64,000 nt of DNA from Chitinophagaceae bacterium (GTDB lineage: Bacteria > Bacteroidota > Bacteroidia > Chitinophagales > Chitinophagaceae), in contig JAIEMP010000020.1 of NCBI GenBank assembly GCA_019752045.1, positions 1 to 64,000 of the forward strand, in the 5' to 3' direction. The translations under genes were made by a program, and so were the position numbers. This document shows positions 1-9,872 of this stretch, one piece after another. Within the stretch, counting starts at the first letter, position 1; each line of letters opens with the position of its first letter. The notes below the pieces were generated by a model. That model was not told the DNA's origin. It saw nothing but the letters and a program-made list of their open reading frames with translations, and searched no databases.

Positions 1-171
1 TTTGCATGTGTTGCACAAGAAAGAAAGTACAGCATAAACTATAAATATTGTTTGGTTGAATCATAGAAATCGCAAGTATGTAGTGTTTAAAAAATAGTAA
101 ATCTGGTGCAAGAATGAGGCGAGGGCAAATGAGCGTTGGCTTCCTTCGCTGCCGAGTCTTCGCACTTCATA

Positions 172-197
172 GGCGAGTCTGGCAGCGCCGACTCGCC
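172..197. repeat. REP-like hairpin beside the transposase gene
   Basis: A perfect 8-bp inverted repeat, GGCGAGTC and GACTCGCC, is separated by 10 bases. It lies 19 bases beyond the 3' end of the Y1 transposase gene. Related GACTC-containing sequence occurs on the other side of that gene, so this is probably a REP-type element acted on by it. The rest of 1-215 shows no gene. Confidence 0.6.
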
Positions 198-215
198 GTG
201 ATCAAGGAACGAAAG

Positions 216-812
216 CTAAACATTCTTCCTCACTTTTGTTAAATCAATATCCTCCAGTTGCATATAATTTGTAACAGGATAAATGCCTTGTTCACCAGTG
301 CCATAATATTTTGCAGAACTGTGCAGATAATCTTCGGAGGTTGCAGCTAAATTATATTTTCCTGCACATGGATTTTGATGCATATAGTTCAATTTTTGTT
401 CGATGAATGCATTGCCAATGCATTCTTTCCAATCGAAACTATCCTCCCACAGTTCGTACAATTTGCCACGCTTTCTGTCACTATTGTTTACAGATTTTGA
501 AAGTTGCTCTAATAGAACGAGTTCATTTTTTATTTTTAACCGGTTGATGATTTCATAACCGATAAAACGTTTACCATTGCCAATGATTTTGTTGATGTCT
601 TTTCCTGATTCGCTAAAAGCTATGGTTGCATGTACATGATTTGGCATAATAACATAACCAGTTATAACATGACCCTGCTGCTTCAAATAATCAAACCATT
701 TATACACGAGATCGTAGCTGTTTGTAAGTTCAATAAGCGGTAGCCAGTTATAACAGGTAAATGTGATGAAGAAATGACCATTACTGTAAGGTATTTTTCG
801 TTTAACGGGCAT
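216..812 (-). CDS. REP-associated tyrosine transposase (Y1/HUH, IS200-like)
   Basis: This 198-residue protein resembles the RAYT branch of Y1 transposases, single-domain endonucleases that nick single-stranded DNA at REP hairpins. The HUH metal motif is seen as MPNHVHATIAF near residue 57, preceded by the typical GHFFITFTCYNW start. A C-terminal helix with YMHQNPCAGKYNLA carries the likely catalytic tyrosine. The gene is full length with an ATG start, has no second IS200/605 gene, and is flanked by hairpin and tandem repeats. That arrangement fits a domesticated RAYT that spreads or maintains REPs rather than a free insertion sequence. The family call is firm; the role is inferred. Confidence 0.88.
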   Translation of the reverse strand: MPVKRKIPYSNGHFFITFTCYNWLPLIELTNSYDLVYKWFDYLKQQGHVITGYVIMPNHVHATIAFSESGKDINKIIGNGKRFIGYEIINRLKIKNELVLLEQLSKSVNNSDRKRGKLYELWEDSFDWKECIGNAFIEQKLNYMHQNPCAGKYNLAATSEDYLHSSAKYYGTGEQGIYPVTNYMQLEDIDLTKVRKNV

Positions 813-1300
813 GTTGCTAATTTAATCACTAAAAGCCTTTATTGCAAATCAAGGCTATGCTCCGGTATTACGGCGAGTGCCACAGCTTCAACTCACAGCC
901 CCTTCTGACACATCGCCTGAGAACGTTCGGGTTGGAGACTCAGCGTCGAAAAAAAATATCAGCTATGTTTAATAATGAGCAGCGGCGAGTCCTGCAGCCA
1001 ACCCACAAAGCCGTGAGCAGAGACATCGCCTGAGAATATTATTTAAACTGCAATGCTAAATTGAGCAAATTGCAATCACTATCTTCACTTGACAAGGAAA
1101 GAATGGAGACTCGGGAGGGGAATAAGACTCAGCGTCGAAAAAACGTTCGGGTTGGAGACTCAGTGTCGAAAAAATGTTCGGGTTGGAGACTCAGCGTCGA
1201 AAAAAGTTAAATGCAGGTTCACTGCTATTCGTGAAGGAAGAGAAGCGGATACACATGAGTGGATATATAAGATATAAATCCTAAGAATGCTTTTTAAAAA
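813..1300. repeat. Repeat-rich non-coding region beside the RAYT gene
   Basis: No convincing gene is present. Two copies of ACATCGCCTGAGAA occur at 909-922 and 1023-1036, each preceded by a CGGCGAGT-like block. A 31-bp unit starting CGTTCGGGTTGGAGACTCAG occurs once near 924-955. It recurs in tandem at 1144-1174 and 1175-1205, with a partial copy at 1126-1143. The units differ by single bases. The two ORFs listed here are repeat translations. The region looks like an accumulation of REP-type elements. Confidence 0.65.
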
Positions 1301-1327
1301 GAAAGCGGCTTCATTGAAGCCGCTTTC
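1301..1327. terminator. Bidirectional rho-independent terminator
   Basis: A 12-bp perfect inverted repeat, GAAAGCGGCTTC / GAAGCCGCTTTC, has a 3-base loop and T-rich tracts on both sides. It sits just beyond the stop of the PKD protein gene on the minus strand. Confidence 0.85.
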
Positions 1328-1330
1328 TTT

Positions 1331-4300
1331 TTACCGTATCAACGTAACCGATCCTGAAACAGGAATAATTCCACCATCGCTGCAAATAATTTCTGTTGTA
1401 TAACTGTAAAGTCCCGGAGGTGCTTTTTGTCCGTTCATCATTCCATCCCAACCCTGTAACGGTTCATTGGCATTGATATATGTTTTCTCAAACACCAGGT
1501 TGCCCCAACGGTTGTAAATACGGAACGATTTTACGTTTTCAATTCCCGGTCCCATTACATAAAAACGATCATTTAAATTATCGCCGTTTGGTGTAAAGGC
1601 ATTCGGGATAAAAATATTATTGCGGTCGCAGAGCACAATCACTTTTACTTCATCAAAACTGTTACAGCCTGCAATATTGGTTGCTATTAAACGATAGGTG
1701 GTTGTTGCATTTGGTGTTGCAATGGGATTAAAACAGGTGGTGCAGGATAATGTTGCCGGTGGCGACCATAAGAACTGCGTTGCATCAGCCGATACAATTG
1801 GCTGCAGCAAAACAGAACTGCCGGCACGTATCACTGTATCTCTGCCTGCATTAACAGTGGGGTAGGGATATACAATTACTGTAACTGTAGCAGTACTTTG
1901 AAAACAATTTAAACTGTCGTAACCTACAACAGTATACGTTGTGGTTGATGTTGGTGAAGCCACCGGTCGGGCTATTGTTGAATCGTTCAAGGAAGTTCCC
2001 GGCGACCACAAATAATTTTCTGCGCCACTTGCATTAAGCTGTATGGATCTGCCTATACAAATGGTATCACCACCCGAAGCAGTAATTGTAAATGGTTTTT
2101 TAACACGTACAATCATACTGTCTGTATTCACACATCCATACAGCGAAGTACCAGTAACAGTATATTGTATATTATCTGTTGCGGCTGCCTGCGGATTTGT
2201 ACAATTGGTACAGGAAAGATAAGTTGAGGGGCTCCAGCTGTAACTGGAAGCACCGGAAGGATTGAGCGTTGCAAAACTGCCCAGACAAATAGTGGTATCG
2301 TTACCCGCCCGTACAATAGGCAGCGGATGTACAACAATGATTTTGTTTGCTGTGTCTCTGCAACCTGTTCCGTTGGTTGCAATCAGTTGCGCAAAGAGTG
2401 TATCTGCATTGGGCCGGCTAATGGCAGGTGGATCTTTTACATTGAAAATTTGCCCATCAATATTCCATCTCCAGTTCATGGCCGATGTATCCGTATTTAA
2501 CCAGTTACCTCTGAGGATTACATTGGCAGGCATGCAATAACTGCTGTCTCCCAAAATTTCAATTTGTGGCGAAGCAACCACTCTTACCAATGCCGTTTTT
2601 GTTCTGGAATTATTACAGCCGTTTAATGTAGTTACAGTTAATGTTACATTGTATAAACCGGGACTGGTATAAGTATGTGCAGGTGGAGTGATGGAATTGG
2701 AAGTGTTACCATCTCCAAAATCCCATAGATAACTTGTGATTACATCGGTTGCAATGGTAGAGTCTATAAACTGAACAGTGCCTCTGTCGCAGAACAAAGC
2801 TGTATCAACACCAAAGTTGGGTCTTGATCCTAATGCTTTAATGGTATCTATTCCCTGTATAATATTGAAGCATCCACGGTTATCAGCAATGATCACTTTA
2901 GGAACATAAAATCCTGCATCATATATATGTACTCTGTTCGAGTCGGTTGATGCAATAATATTTCCATCACCAAAATCCCATGTATAATTTAATGGTATAT
3001 CTGTTCTTGTTTGCAGGTTCACAGTTAATGGTGCACAGCCAATCAATGGAGCATACGTTAATGTACCGGTATCTCTTCCTATGCGGATGGTTTGATAAGC
3101 TGTATCAAAACAATTGCCGGGCGATTGTACAATTAACCGAACCCTGTACACACCCGGGAATACATAAAAATGTTTTGGATTGATATCGGAACTTGTAAAC
3201 CCGTCACCAAAATCCCAGCTTGCATTTAAAGCAAACGTACTCTGGTTACTGAAGATGGCTTCAAATGGTTCACAGATCGTGGCGGTATCATTTACAGTGA
3301 AAGCTGCATTCGGCGTATCAATACGTATGTTGATGGTCATTGAATCTCTGCAGCCGATAGGTTCTGTTACAACCAGCTTTGCAGGATAGATACCAACAGC
3401 TGTATAAATATGCGTAGGACTTGTAAGTGTTGATGTAAACCCGTCACCAAAATTCCATGCATAGGTTTGTGTGCCCGATCCGCCGGTTGTTTGGTTATTG
3501 AACTGCAGCAATGTGCCCGGGCATGCTGGAGTGTCAACTGTAAACATGGCCCTTGGATTTAATACAGTAACAATATTTGCTCTGGTGATTGAATCAGAAC
3601 AACCCGATGCATCGGTTACAATCAGTTTAATATTGTAGGTGCCTGCTGCGGGATAGGTATAACTGAACGGATTGGTTAAACTGCTGATGACATTGCCATT
3701 GCCCATATCCCAACGCACATTTGTAATGGCATTTACTCCATCTGTTGTTGAAGTATTCGTTAATTCTACATTGTTGCTTAAACAAATCTGTCCCTGTAAA
3801 ATAGTATACGATGCCAACGGACCGTTTACACGAATGGCATTGGTACGTGTAAGTGTATCTCTGCAACCATTAATATCTGCAATGATTAAGCTTACAGTAT
3901 AATTGCCTGATGTGGTATATGTATGTGCAGGCGAGGCGGCAGCAGAACTGTTGCCATCTCCAAAATCCCATTGATACGAAACAATATTGGCGGGATTAAA
4001 ATTAATACCTGTAAACTGTACCTGTTGATTGCGGCAAATAGTTGTAGGTGTTGCTCTAAAGTCGGGTGCTTCATCCACCAACGTAATGGTTTGTGATAAC
4101 TGATGTGTACAGGACCCATTCGTAACCGTTAGTGTTACTGTATACGTTCCTAATGATGCAAACGTATGCGATGGGTTTTGTGCAGTTGATGTATTGCCAT
4201 CTCCAAAATTCCATGTCCAGCCTGTAGGTACTACCGACATATCTGTAAACTGAACCTGTCGTTTATTAACAGCACAGTTCACCCCATACCTGAACCTTGC

Positions 4301-6139
4301 AATAGGAGGCAGCACACGAATATAATTGGTGATGCTTACGGTATCGGGGCACCTGTTATTAAACGCAATTAAACGGATGGTAAATAAACCTGTATCCTGA
4401 TAAGTATGTGTTGGGTTTCTTGCACTGGATGTATTGTTATCGCCAAAATCCCAGCTCCATTGATTGGGATTACCGGTTGATAAATCGGTAAACTGTACCG
4501 GTGCAAACGCACAAACATTTAAAGGAACCGCACTGAAAGCAGCGGTTGGTTTTTTACCCACACGTACACTGTCGTAACGGATAGAATCAATACAACCTTG
4601 TGTTGTAACAATGCGTAAACGTACAGCATAACTGCCGGAATCGTACATGTTGGTTGGATTGCGGAGTGTTGATGTATTACCGTTACCAAAATCCCAGAAC
4701 CAGGAAACAATTGAATCGAGCGATGTTGAATTGGGATAGAACTGAACGTTTAATCGTTCACAACCTTCTGCAGGATCAATGATGGGATTAAGGATGGGTC
4801 TTTGAATTCGCACAAACGCAATCCTTGTACTCGTATCAGAACAACCTGATGCATTGGTAGCAATCAGCCTTACTGTAAAATTTCCTGTTGTTGTATAGGT
4901 ATGTGCCGGACTAACGGCAGTAGAGTTATTACCATCACCAAAATCCCATTGATAAGAAATTGCTCCGGTAGAAAGATTTTGAAAGTTAACGGTATGCGGT
5001 GCCCTGCAGGAAATTGTATCCGGACTGTTAAACGCAGCCGTTGGTCTCGGCCTGATGATAATTGTTTTTGTAATAGAGTCGCTGCATCCGTTGAATGTAT
5101 TCACCAGTTTAATGGTATAGGTACCTGTTGCGGTGTAAGACTTTACCGGGTTTGTAAGGGTTGATGTTGTAGCATCACCAAAATCCCATCTTGAATTGGG
5201 AGGAAGGGGAACAGATAAATTCTGCATACTTATAGGTGCATTGATACATGCACTGTCTGGCGAACCAATAATGGGTTGAAAATTATTGAGCTGTACAATA
5301 TTGGTTTTAATAATGGTATCAATACAACCCTGGCTGCTGGTAGTAATTAACCGAACGGTAAATGGTCCGGCAGTTGCATAGGTATTGGTTGGGTTTTGAA
5401 GGGTGGATGTATTGCCATCGCCAAAATCCCATTGATAAGTAAGGGTGGGAGGTCCTGATGACAGGTTGGTGAATGATATAGTTTCAGGTGGTTTGCAATT
5501 TTGTGGAGTTGAAAAATTAAAATCTGCAACTACACCCTGTGATACATTAATATATGCAGGCTTTACAATTGTTTTTGTACAACCGGCGCTGTTGGTAACA
5601 GTAAGGCTCACAAAAAAAGTTCCTGAAGTAGTATAAGTATAGAATGGATTTTGAAGGGTAGAAGTAGCTCCGTTGCCAAAAGCCCAGCTCCAGCTTGTGA
5701 TGGGTCCAAAACCCGGATCAGACAGATCTGTAAACTGCACACGCAATGGAAAACAGCCTGAAGTTACATTGGCTGTAAATTCCGGTACAGGCGGGGCGCT
5801 GACTGTAATATAGTTTGTACGTGTAAGTGTATTACTGCCGCCGGCATTTGTAACCGTTAATATAACTGAATAGGTCCCCGGTGATGTATAAATGGTTGAT
5901 GGATTTCTGGAAGTAGATGTTACCCCGTTGCCCAGATCCCATTGCCAGGAAGTAGGGTTGCCGGTAGAAAGATCAGAAAAATTTACAATCAAAGGTGAAC
6001 AACCGTTTTGTGGTGTGGCAGAAAAATTGGCTACAGGTGCTTGAGCAAATAAATTTGAAAAAGCAAACAGACTAAAAATAAAAAGAAACCCCGGTTTAGA
6101 GGAGAAACAGCTGAAGGGCAGTCCGGGAAATAGTTTCAT
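1331..6139 (-). CDS. Giant PKD-repeat secreted protein, T9SS type B sorting domain
   Basis: A 1602-residue cell-surface or secreted protein. An N-terminal hydrophobic signal segment ends near FSNLFAQA. About fourteen PKD-type domains follow, recognised by WDFGDGNTST-like cores spaced roughly 85-95 residues apart, plus one degenerate copy (WRWNIDGQ). Three Ig-like modules of the YTVTG type come next. The last 85 or so residues form a gliding-motility-associated C-terminal domain (FIPNAFTPNGDNLNDRF, RWGNLVFE, GLYSYTTEI), the type B signal for T9SS export. An adhesin or gliding-related role is inferred. The gene stands alone between a hairpin terminator and rpsL, which is divergent. The extreme repetition makes it prone to copy-number change. 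Confidence 0.9.
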   Translation of the reverse strand: MKLFPGLPFSCFSSKPGFLFIFSLFAFSNLFAQAPVANFSATPQNGCSPLIVNFSDLSTGNPTSWQWDLGNGVTSTSRNPSTIYTSPGTYSVILTVTNAGGSNTLTRTNYITVSAPPVPEFTANVTSGCFPLRVQFTDLSDPGFGPITSWSWAFGNGATSTLQNPFYTYTTSGTFFVSLTVTNSAGCTKTIVKPAYINVSQGVVADFNFSTPQNCKPPETISFTNLSSGPPTLTYQWDFGDGNTSTLQNPTNTYATAGPFTVRLITTSSQGCIDTIIKTNIVQLNNFQPIIGSPDSACINAPISMQNLSVPLPPNSRWDFGDATTSTLTNPVKSYTATGTYTIKLVNTFNGCSDSITKTIIIRPRPTAAFNSPDTISCRAPHTVNFQNLSTGAISYQWDFGDGNNSTAVSPAHTYTTTGNFTVRLIATNASGCSDTSTRIAFVRIQRPILNPIIDPAEGCERLNVQFYPNSTSLDSIVSWFWDFGNGNTSTLRNPTNMYDSGSYAVRLRIVTTQGCIDSIRYDSVRVGKKPTAAFSAVPLNVCAFAPVQFTDLSTGNPNQWSWDFGDNNTSSARNPTHTYQDTGLFTIRLIAFNNRCPDTVSITNYIRVLPPIARFRYGVNCAVNKRQVQFTDMSVVPTGWTWNFGDGNTSTAQNPSHTFASLGTYTVTLTVTNGSCTHQLSQTITLVDEAPDFRATPTTICRNQQVQFTGINFNPANIVSYQWDFGDGNSSAAASPAHTYTTSGNYTVSLIIADINGCRDTLTRTNAIRVNGPLASYTILQGQICLSNNVELTNTSTTDGVNAITNVRWDMGNGNVISSLTNPFSYTYPAAGTYNIKLIVTDASGCSDSITRANIVTVLNPRAMFTVDTPACPGTLLQFNNQTTGGSGTQTYAWNFGDGFTSTLTSPTHIYTAVGIYPAKLVVTEPIGCRDSMTINIRIDTPNAAFTVNDTATICEPFEAIFSNQSTFALNASWDFGDGFTSSDINPKHFYVFPGVYRVRLIVQSPGNCFDTAYQTIRIGRDTGTLTYAPLIGCAPLTVNLQTRTDIPLNYTWDFGDGNIIASTDSNRVHIYDAGFYVPKVIIADNRGCFNIIQGIDTIKALGSRPNFGVDTALFCDRGTVQFIDSTIATDVITSYLWDFGDGNTSNSITPPAHTYTSPGLYNVTLTVTTLNGCNNSRTKTALVRVVASPQIEILGDSSYCMPANVILRGNWLNTDTSAMNWRWNIDGQIFNVKDPPAISRPNADTLFAQLIATNGTGCRDTANKIIVVHPLPIVRAGNDTTICLGSFATLNPSGASSYSWSPSTYLSCTNCTNPQAAATDNIQYTVTGTSLYGCVNTDSMIVRVKKPFTITASGGDTICIGRSIQLNASGAENYLWSPGTSLNDSTIARPVASPTSTTTYTVVGYDSLNCFQSTATVTVIVYPYPTVNAGRDTVIRAGSSVLLQPIVSADATQFLWSPPATLSCTTCFNPIATPNATTTYRLIATNIAGCNSFDEVKVIVLCDRNNIFIPNAFTPNGDNLNDRFYVMGPGIENVKSFRIYNRWGNLVFEKTYINANEPLQGWDGMMNGQKAPPGLYSYTTEIICSDGGIIPVSGSVTLIR

Positions 6140-6280
6140 AAGCTTGTTTCGGTGGTTTTATCGGGATATTCCGGTAAAGCTAGGGTTATTTTATGAACGG
6201 TTTTATACAGAGTATAGATACTATTCACAAAACGACCGTTGCCTGTGGATTATTTTACCAGCAGAAAATAGGCCAAAGTT

Positions 6281-6311
6281 TTTGTTATTAAAAGTTTACC
6301 TCCTACCTTTG
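6281..6311 (+). promoter_or_regulatory. Promoter of rpsL-rpsG
   Basis: TTTG at 6281-6284 and TACCTTTG at 6304-6311 are separated by exactly 19 bases. This matches the Bacteroidota primary sigma consensus (-33 TTTG, -7 TAnnTTTG). The rpsL start follows 25 bases after the -7 box. Confidence 0.85.
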
Positions 6312-6336
6312 CCGTCCGAAAAATAAAAGGTCACGA

Positions 6337-6717
6337 ATGCCTACAATACAACAATTAGTAAGAAAAGGACGAGAAATTATCAGGGCGAAAAGCAAATCCC
6401 GTGCGTTGGATGCCTGCCCCTTCCGCAGAGGTGTATGTACCCGTGTGTACACTACCACACCTAAAAAGCCAAACTCGGCTCTGCGTAAAGTAGCAAAAGT
6501 GCGTTTAACCAACAAAGTAGAGGTAATTGCTTATATCCCGGGTGAAGGGCATAACCTGCAGGAGCACTCCATTGTGCTGGTGCGTGGCGGTCGTGTAAAA
6601 GATTTGCCGGGTGTTCGTTATCATATTGTTCGTGGTTCTCTGGATACTGCCGGTGTAAAAGACCGCAAGAAGAGCCGTTCGAAGTACGGTACAAAGAAAG
6701 AAAAAGCTAAAAAATAA
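6337..6717 (+). CDS. rpsL: 30S ribosomal protein uS12
   Basis: Ribosomal protein S12 (126 residues, normal length) sits at the decoding centre of the small subunit and controls tRNA selection accuracy. The conserved blocks [28 protein letters not shown] and [27 protein letters not shown] are all present. The PNSA and GVRYH regions are where streptomycin-resistance changes occur in other bacteria. It is first in a two-gene unit with rpsG, 52 bases downstream, under a consensus promoter. There is no Shine-Dalgarno sequence before the ATG, as expected in this phylum. Confidence 0.98.
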   Translation: MPTIQQLVRKGREIIRAKSKSRALDACPFRRGVCTRVYTTTPKKPNSALRKVAKVRLTNKVEVIAYIPGEGHNLQEHSIVLVRGGRVKDLPGVRYHIVRGSLDTAGVKDRKKSRSKYGTKKEKAKK

Positions 6718-6769
6718 GCCCCATCCCCTAAACGGGAGTAAAAATTTTAAAAGAATAAATTTCTTATAA

Positions 6770-7237
6770 ATGAGGAAGACGAAACCTAAAAAGATTGCGC
6801 TTGCACCAGATCCCAAGTTCAACGATGTACTGGTGAGCCGCTTTGTAAACAATTTAATGTGGCAGGGTAAAAAAAGTATTGCCTTCAATATTTTTTACGA
6901 TGCTGTTGATAAGGTTGCTAAAACAACCGGTGAAGACGGATACGAAGTGTGGAAACGTGCTATTGCGAATGTAACGCCTGCTGTAGAAGTACGCAGCCGT
7001 CGTATTGGTGGTGCAACCTTCCAGATTCCTGCTGAAGTACGTGCCGACAGAAAAATTTCTTTGAGCATGAAATGGCTCATCCGCTACAGCCGTGAGCGTA
7101 ACGGCCGCAGCATGGCAGATAAATTAGCCAATGAAATTGTAAGTGCAAGTAAGGGTGAAGGTGGTGCTTTTAAAAAGAAAGAAGATACACACCGTATGGC
7201 TGAAGCCAATAAGGCTTTCGCTCACTTCAGAGCTTAA
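6770..7237 (+). CDS. rpsG: 30S ribosomal protein uS7
   Basis: Ribosomal protein S7 (155 residues) nucleates assembly of the 30S head and contacts tRNA at the exit site. It begins [19 protein letters not shown], and the internal blocks [36 protein letters not shown] and [14 protein letters not shown] are characteristic. It follows rpsL and ends at a strong terminator, so the classical str operon stops here. fusA has a separate leader, and no tuf gene follows fusA in this window. Confidence 0.98.
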   Translation: MRKTKPKKIALAPDPKFNDVLVSRFVNNLMWQGKKSIAFNIFYDAVDKVAKTTGEDGYEVWKRAIANVTPAVEVRSRRIGGATFQIPAEVRADRKISLSMKWLIRYSRERNGRSMADKLANEIVSASKGEGGAFKKKEDTHRMAEANKAFAHFRA

Positions 7238-7260
7238 TTTTACAGAAAGATATCATATAC

Positions 7261-7288
7261 ATCCCTCCGCAAAACGGAGGGATTTTTG
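7261..7288 (+). terminator. Terminator after rpsG
   Basis: ATCCCTCCG and CGGAGGGAT form a 9-bp perfect stem around a CAAAA loop, followed by TTTTG. It separates the rpsL-rpsG transcript from fusA. Confidence 0.88.
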
Positions 7289-7630
7289 TTTTGCAGATTT
7301 TTGATTTAATTGATTTTCAGCTCAGGAAAAATTCCTATTTTTGCGCCGCCTAAATGAATAATCAAAGGTGAAGAGTGATGACAGTGAAACAGGATTATTT
7401 GTTGACCGGCGTTCTATGAGAGTATAAATCTTACATATCAAATGCCCCCATCCCATAGCGGGTTGTTGCTTGCGGGCAAAATGCTTTACAGATTTGTGAA
7501 GCCTTGAGATCAACAGCGTGATATAGTACAAGAGTGCGACGCAACAACAGACGCACAACATTCCGAAAGACGATTCCAAAAAATATTCAAACTTTTTTTT
7601 TAAACAGCTAAATATTCAAATCAAATAGTC
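7284..7630 (+). promoter_or_regulatory. fusA promoter and long 5' leader region
   Basis: A -7-like box, TATTTTTG, lies at 7336-7343, with a weak TTTT at -33 spacing (18 bases). If used, the fusA message would have a leader of roughly 280 nt, unusually long here. Within it is a GC-rich segment with CCCCCATCCCATAGCGGG at 7445-7462, similar to the dispersed hairpins seen elsewhere in the window. I see no tRNA-like T-loop and no convincing small ORF. Whether the leader is regulatory is unknown. Confidence 0.45.
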
Positions 7631-9775
7631 ATGGCAGACTTAAAATTTCAAAGAAACTTTGGTATTGCGGCCCATATTGATGCCGGAAAAACCACAACTA
7701 CAGAACGTATCCTCCGTTACACAGGTATGATTCACCGTATTGGTGAGGTGCATGATGGTGCAGCTACCACCGACTGGATGGAGCAGGAAAAAGAAAGAGG
7801 TATTACCATTACCTCTGCTGCTGTAAGCTGTGTGTGGAACTTTCCTACAATAAAAGGTAAAGAAACTGCAGATACTAAAAAATATAACTTCAACATTATT
7901 GATACTCCGGGCCACGTGGATTTTACCGTAGAGGTAGAACGTAGTATGCGTGTACTGGATGGTTTGATTGCTTTGTTCAGTGCGGTTGATGGTGTGGAAC
8001 CACAATCTGAAACTGTATGGCGCCAGGCGAACCGTTACAATGTACCACGTATCGGTTTTGTAAACAAAATGGATCGCAGCGGTGCCGACTTCTTAAACGT
8101 TGTAAAGCAGGTGCGTGAAATGCTCGGATCTAAAGCTGTTCCTCTTCAATTGCCTATTGGTGCTGAAGATGATTTTAAAGGTGTGGTTGATCTGATCAAA
8201 ATGAAAGGGATCATCTGGCATATGGAAACAGAAGGAATGACTTTTGATGAAATTGATATTCCTGCTGATATGCTTGAAGAAGCAAAAGACTGGAGAGCTC
8301 AGCTTGTTGAAGCTGTTGCAGAATATGATGACAAATTGATGGAGAAATTCTTCGACAATCCGGACAGCATTACCGAAGATGAAATTCATGAAGCGGTACG
8401 CAAGGCAACAATTGATCTTTCAATTGTACCAATGATGTGCGGTTCTTCATTTAAGAACAAAGGGGTACAAACAGCACTGGATGCGGTTTGCCGTTACCTG
8501 CCTTCTCCAATGGATATTGAAGCCATTAAAGGAACTGATCCTGATACAGGTGAAGAAATTACCCGTCAGCCGGATGCAAAACAACCATTTGCTGCATTGG
8601 CTTTTAAGATCATGACTGATCCTTTCGTTGGTCGTTTAGCGTTCTTCCGGGTTTACTCCGGTCATCTGGATGCCGGTTCTTATGTATTGAATGTACGCAG
8701 TGGTAAGAAAGAGCGTATCAGCCGTATCATGAAAATGTTTGCAAACAAACAAAACCCAATTGATTTTATAGAAGCGGGTGATATTGGTGCAGCGGTAGGT
8801 TTCAAGGAAATTAAAACCGGTGATACATTGTGTGATGAAAATCATCCAATCACTTTAGAGAATATGTTTATTCCTGAACCCGTAATCTCATTAGCAGTTG
8901 AGCCAAAAGCTCAGGCTGATGTTGATAAAATGGGTTTAGCCATTTCTAAACTGGTAGAAGAAGATCCTACATTACGTGTACGCACAGACGAAGAAACAGG
9001 TCAAACCATTTTAAGTGGTATGGGTGAATTACACTTGGAGATCATTGTTGATCGTATGAAGCGTGAATTTAAAGTTGAAATTAACCAGGGTGCTCCAATG
9101 GTTGCTTATAAAGAAGCCTTTAAGCAAAGTATTGAACACCGTGAAGTATTGAAAAAGCAGTCGGGTGGTCGTGGTAAGTTTGCCGATATCATTTTTGAAA
9201 TCGGACCAGCTGATGAAGAGTGGTTAACAGAAAACCCGGGTAAATCGTACCAGTTTGTAAACGATTTGTTTGGTGGATCAATTCCAAAAGAATTTGTTCC
9301 TGCTATTACAAAAGGTTTTGAGAATGCAATGGGTAATGGTGTATTGGCCAACTATCCAATGGTTAATATGAAAGTTCGTGTATTTGATGGTAGTTACCAT
9401 GATGTGGATAGTGATGCAATGAGTTTTGAATTGTGTGCGAAGAGTGGTTTCCGTGAAGCCGGCCGCAAAGCAAAACCAACTTTGCTTGAGCCAATCATGA
9501 AAGTTGAAGTAGTTACTCCTGATCAGTACATGGGTGATGTTACGGGTGATTTAAACCGTCGCCGTGGTATGCTGGAAGGTATGGATACAAAAGGTAATGC
9601 ACAGGTGATCAGAGCCAAAGTTCCTTTGAGTGAAATGTTTGGTTATGTTACACAGTTACGTTCATTATCAAGTGGCCGTGCAACTTCAACCATGGAGTTC
9701 AGTCACTATGCACCTGCACCGAATAACGTTGCAGAAGAAGTAATCGCAAAGGTGAAAGGAAAGGTGAGTGCGTAA
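7631..9775 (+). CDS. fusA: Elongation factor G
   Basis: EF-G (714 residues), the GTPase that moves tRNAs and mRNA through the ribosome after peptide transfer. G1 is AHIDAGKTT (about residue 14), G2 lies in the RGITITSAA segment, G3 is DTPGHVDF and G4 is NKMD. Domains II to V follow, with [18 protein letters not shown] in domain III and [13 protein letters not shown] in domain V. Length and order are normal for a bacterial translocase. It is transcribed separately from rpsL-rpsG and ends at a strong terminator. Confidence 0.98.
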   Translation: MADLKFQRNFGIAAHIDAGKTTTTERILRYTGMIHRIGEVHDGAATTDWMEQEKERGITITSAAVSCVWNFPTIKGKETADTKKYNFNIIDTPGHVDFTVEVERSMRVLDGLIALFSAVDGVEPQSETVWRQANRYNVPRIGFVNKMDRSGADFLNVVKQVREMLGSKAVPLQLPIGAEDDFKGVVDLIKMKGIIWHMETEGMTFDEIDIPADMLEEAKDWRAQLVEAVAEYDDKLMEKFFDNPDSITEDEIHEAVRKATIDLSIVPMMCGSSFKNKGVQTALDAVCRYLPSPMDIEAIKGTDPDTGEEITRQPDAKQPFAALAFKIMTDPFVGRLAFFRVYSGHLDAGSYVLNVRSGKKERISRIMKMFANKQNPIDFIEAGDIGAAVGFKEIKTGDTLCDENHPITLENMFIPEPVISLAVEPKAQADVDKMGLAISKLVEEDPTLRVRTDEETGQTILSGMGELHLEIIVDRMKREFKVEINQGAPMVAYKEAFKQSIEHREVLKKQSGGRGKFADIIFEIGPADEEWLTENPGKSYQFVNDLFGGSIPKEFVPAITKGFENAMGNGVLANYPMVNMKVRVFDGSYHDVDSDAMSFELCAKSGFREAGRKAKPTLLEPIMKVEVVTPDQYMGDVTGDLNRRRGMLEGMDTKGNAQVIRAKVPLSEMFGYVTQLRSLSSGRATSTMEFSHYAPAPNNVAEEVIAKVKGKVSA

Positions 9776-9805
9776 AATTGAAAGAAAAAATAACTAAAAA
9801 AATAA

Positions 9806-9836
9806 AATCCCGGTTAATGAAACCGGGATTTTTTTA
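9806..9836 (+). terminator. Terminator after fusA
   Basis: AATCCCGGTT and AACCGGGATT form a 10-bp perfect stem with loop AATGA, followed by a run of T. The convergent gene on the minus strand ends just beyond it. Confidence 0.9.
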
Positions 9837-9872
9837 TTTTAAGAAAAATGAACAACTAAAATTCAAACATCA

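Noticed and set aside
1126-1205. CRISPR-like tandem repeats
   Set aside because: The 31-bp units are directly adjacent with no spacers, and there are no cas genes nearby.
842-1277. ORFs 842..1033 and 1089..1277 as small genes
   Set aside because: Both are translations of the repeat units beside the RAYT gene; the peptides repeat the same TFGLETQ-type stretch and no promoter or conserved start is seen.
7284-7630. tRNA gene or riboswitch in the fusA leader
   Set aside because: No GGTTCRANYCC T-loop with matching acceptor stem and no recognised aptamer core could be found by eye.
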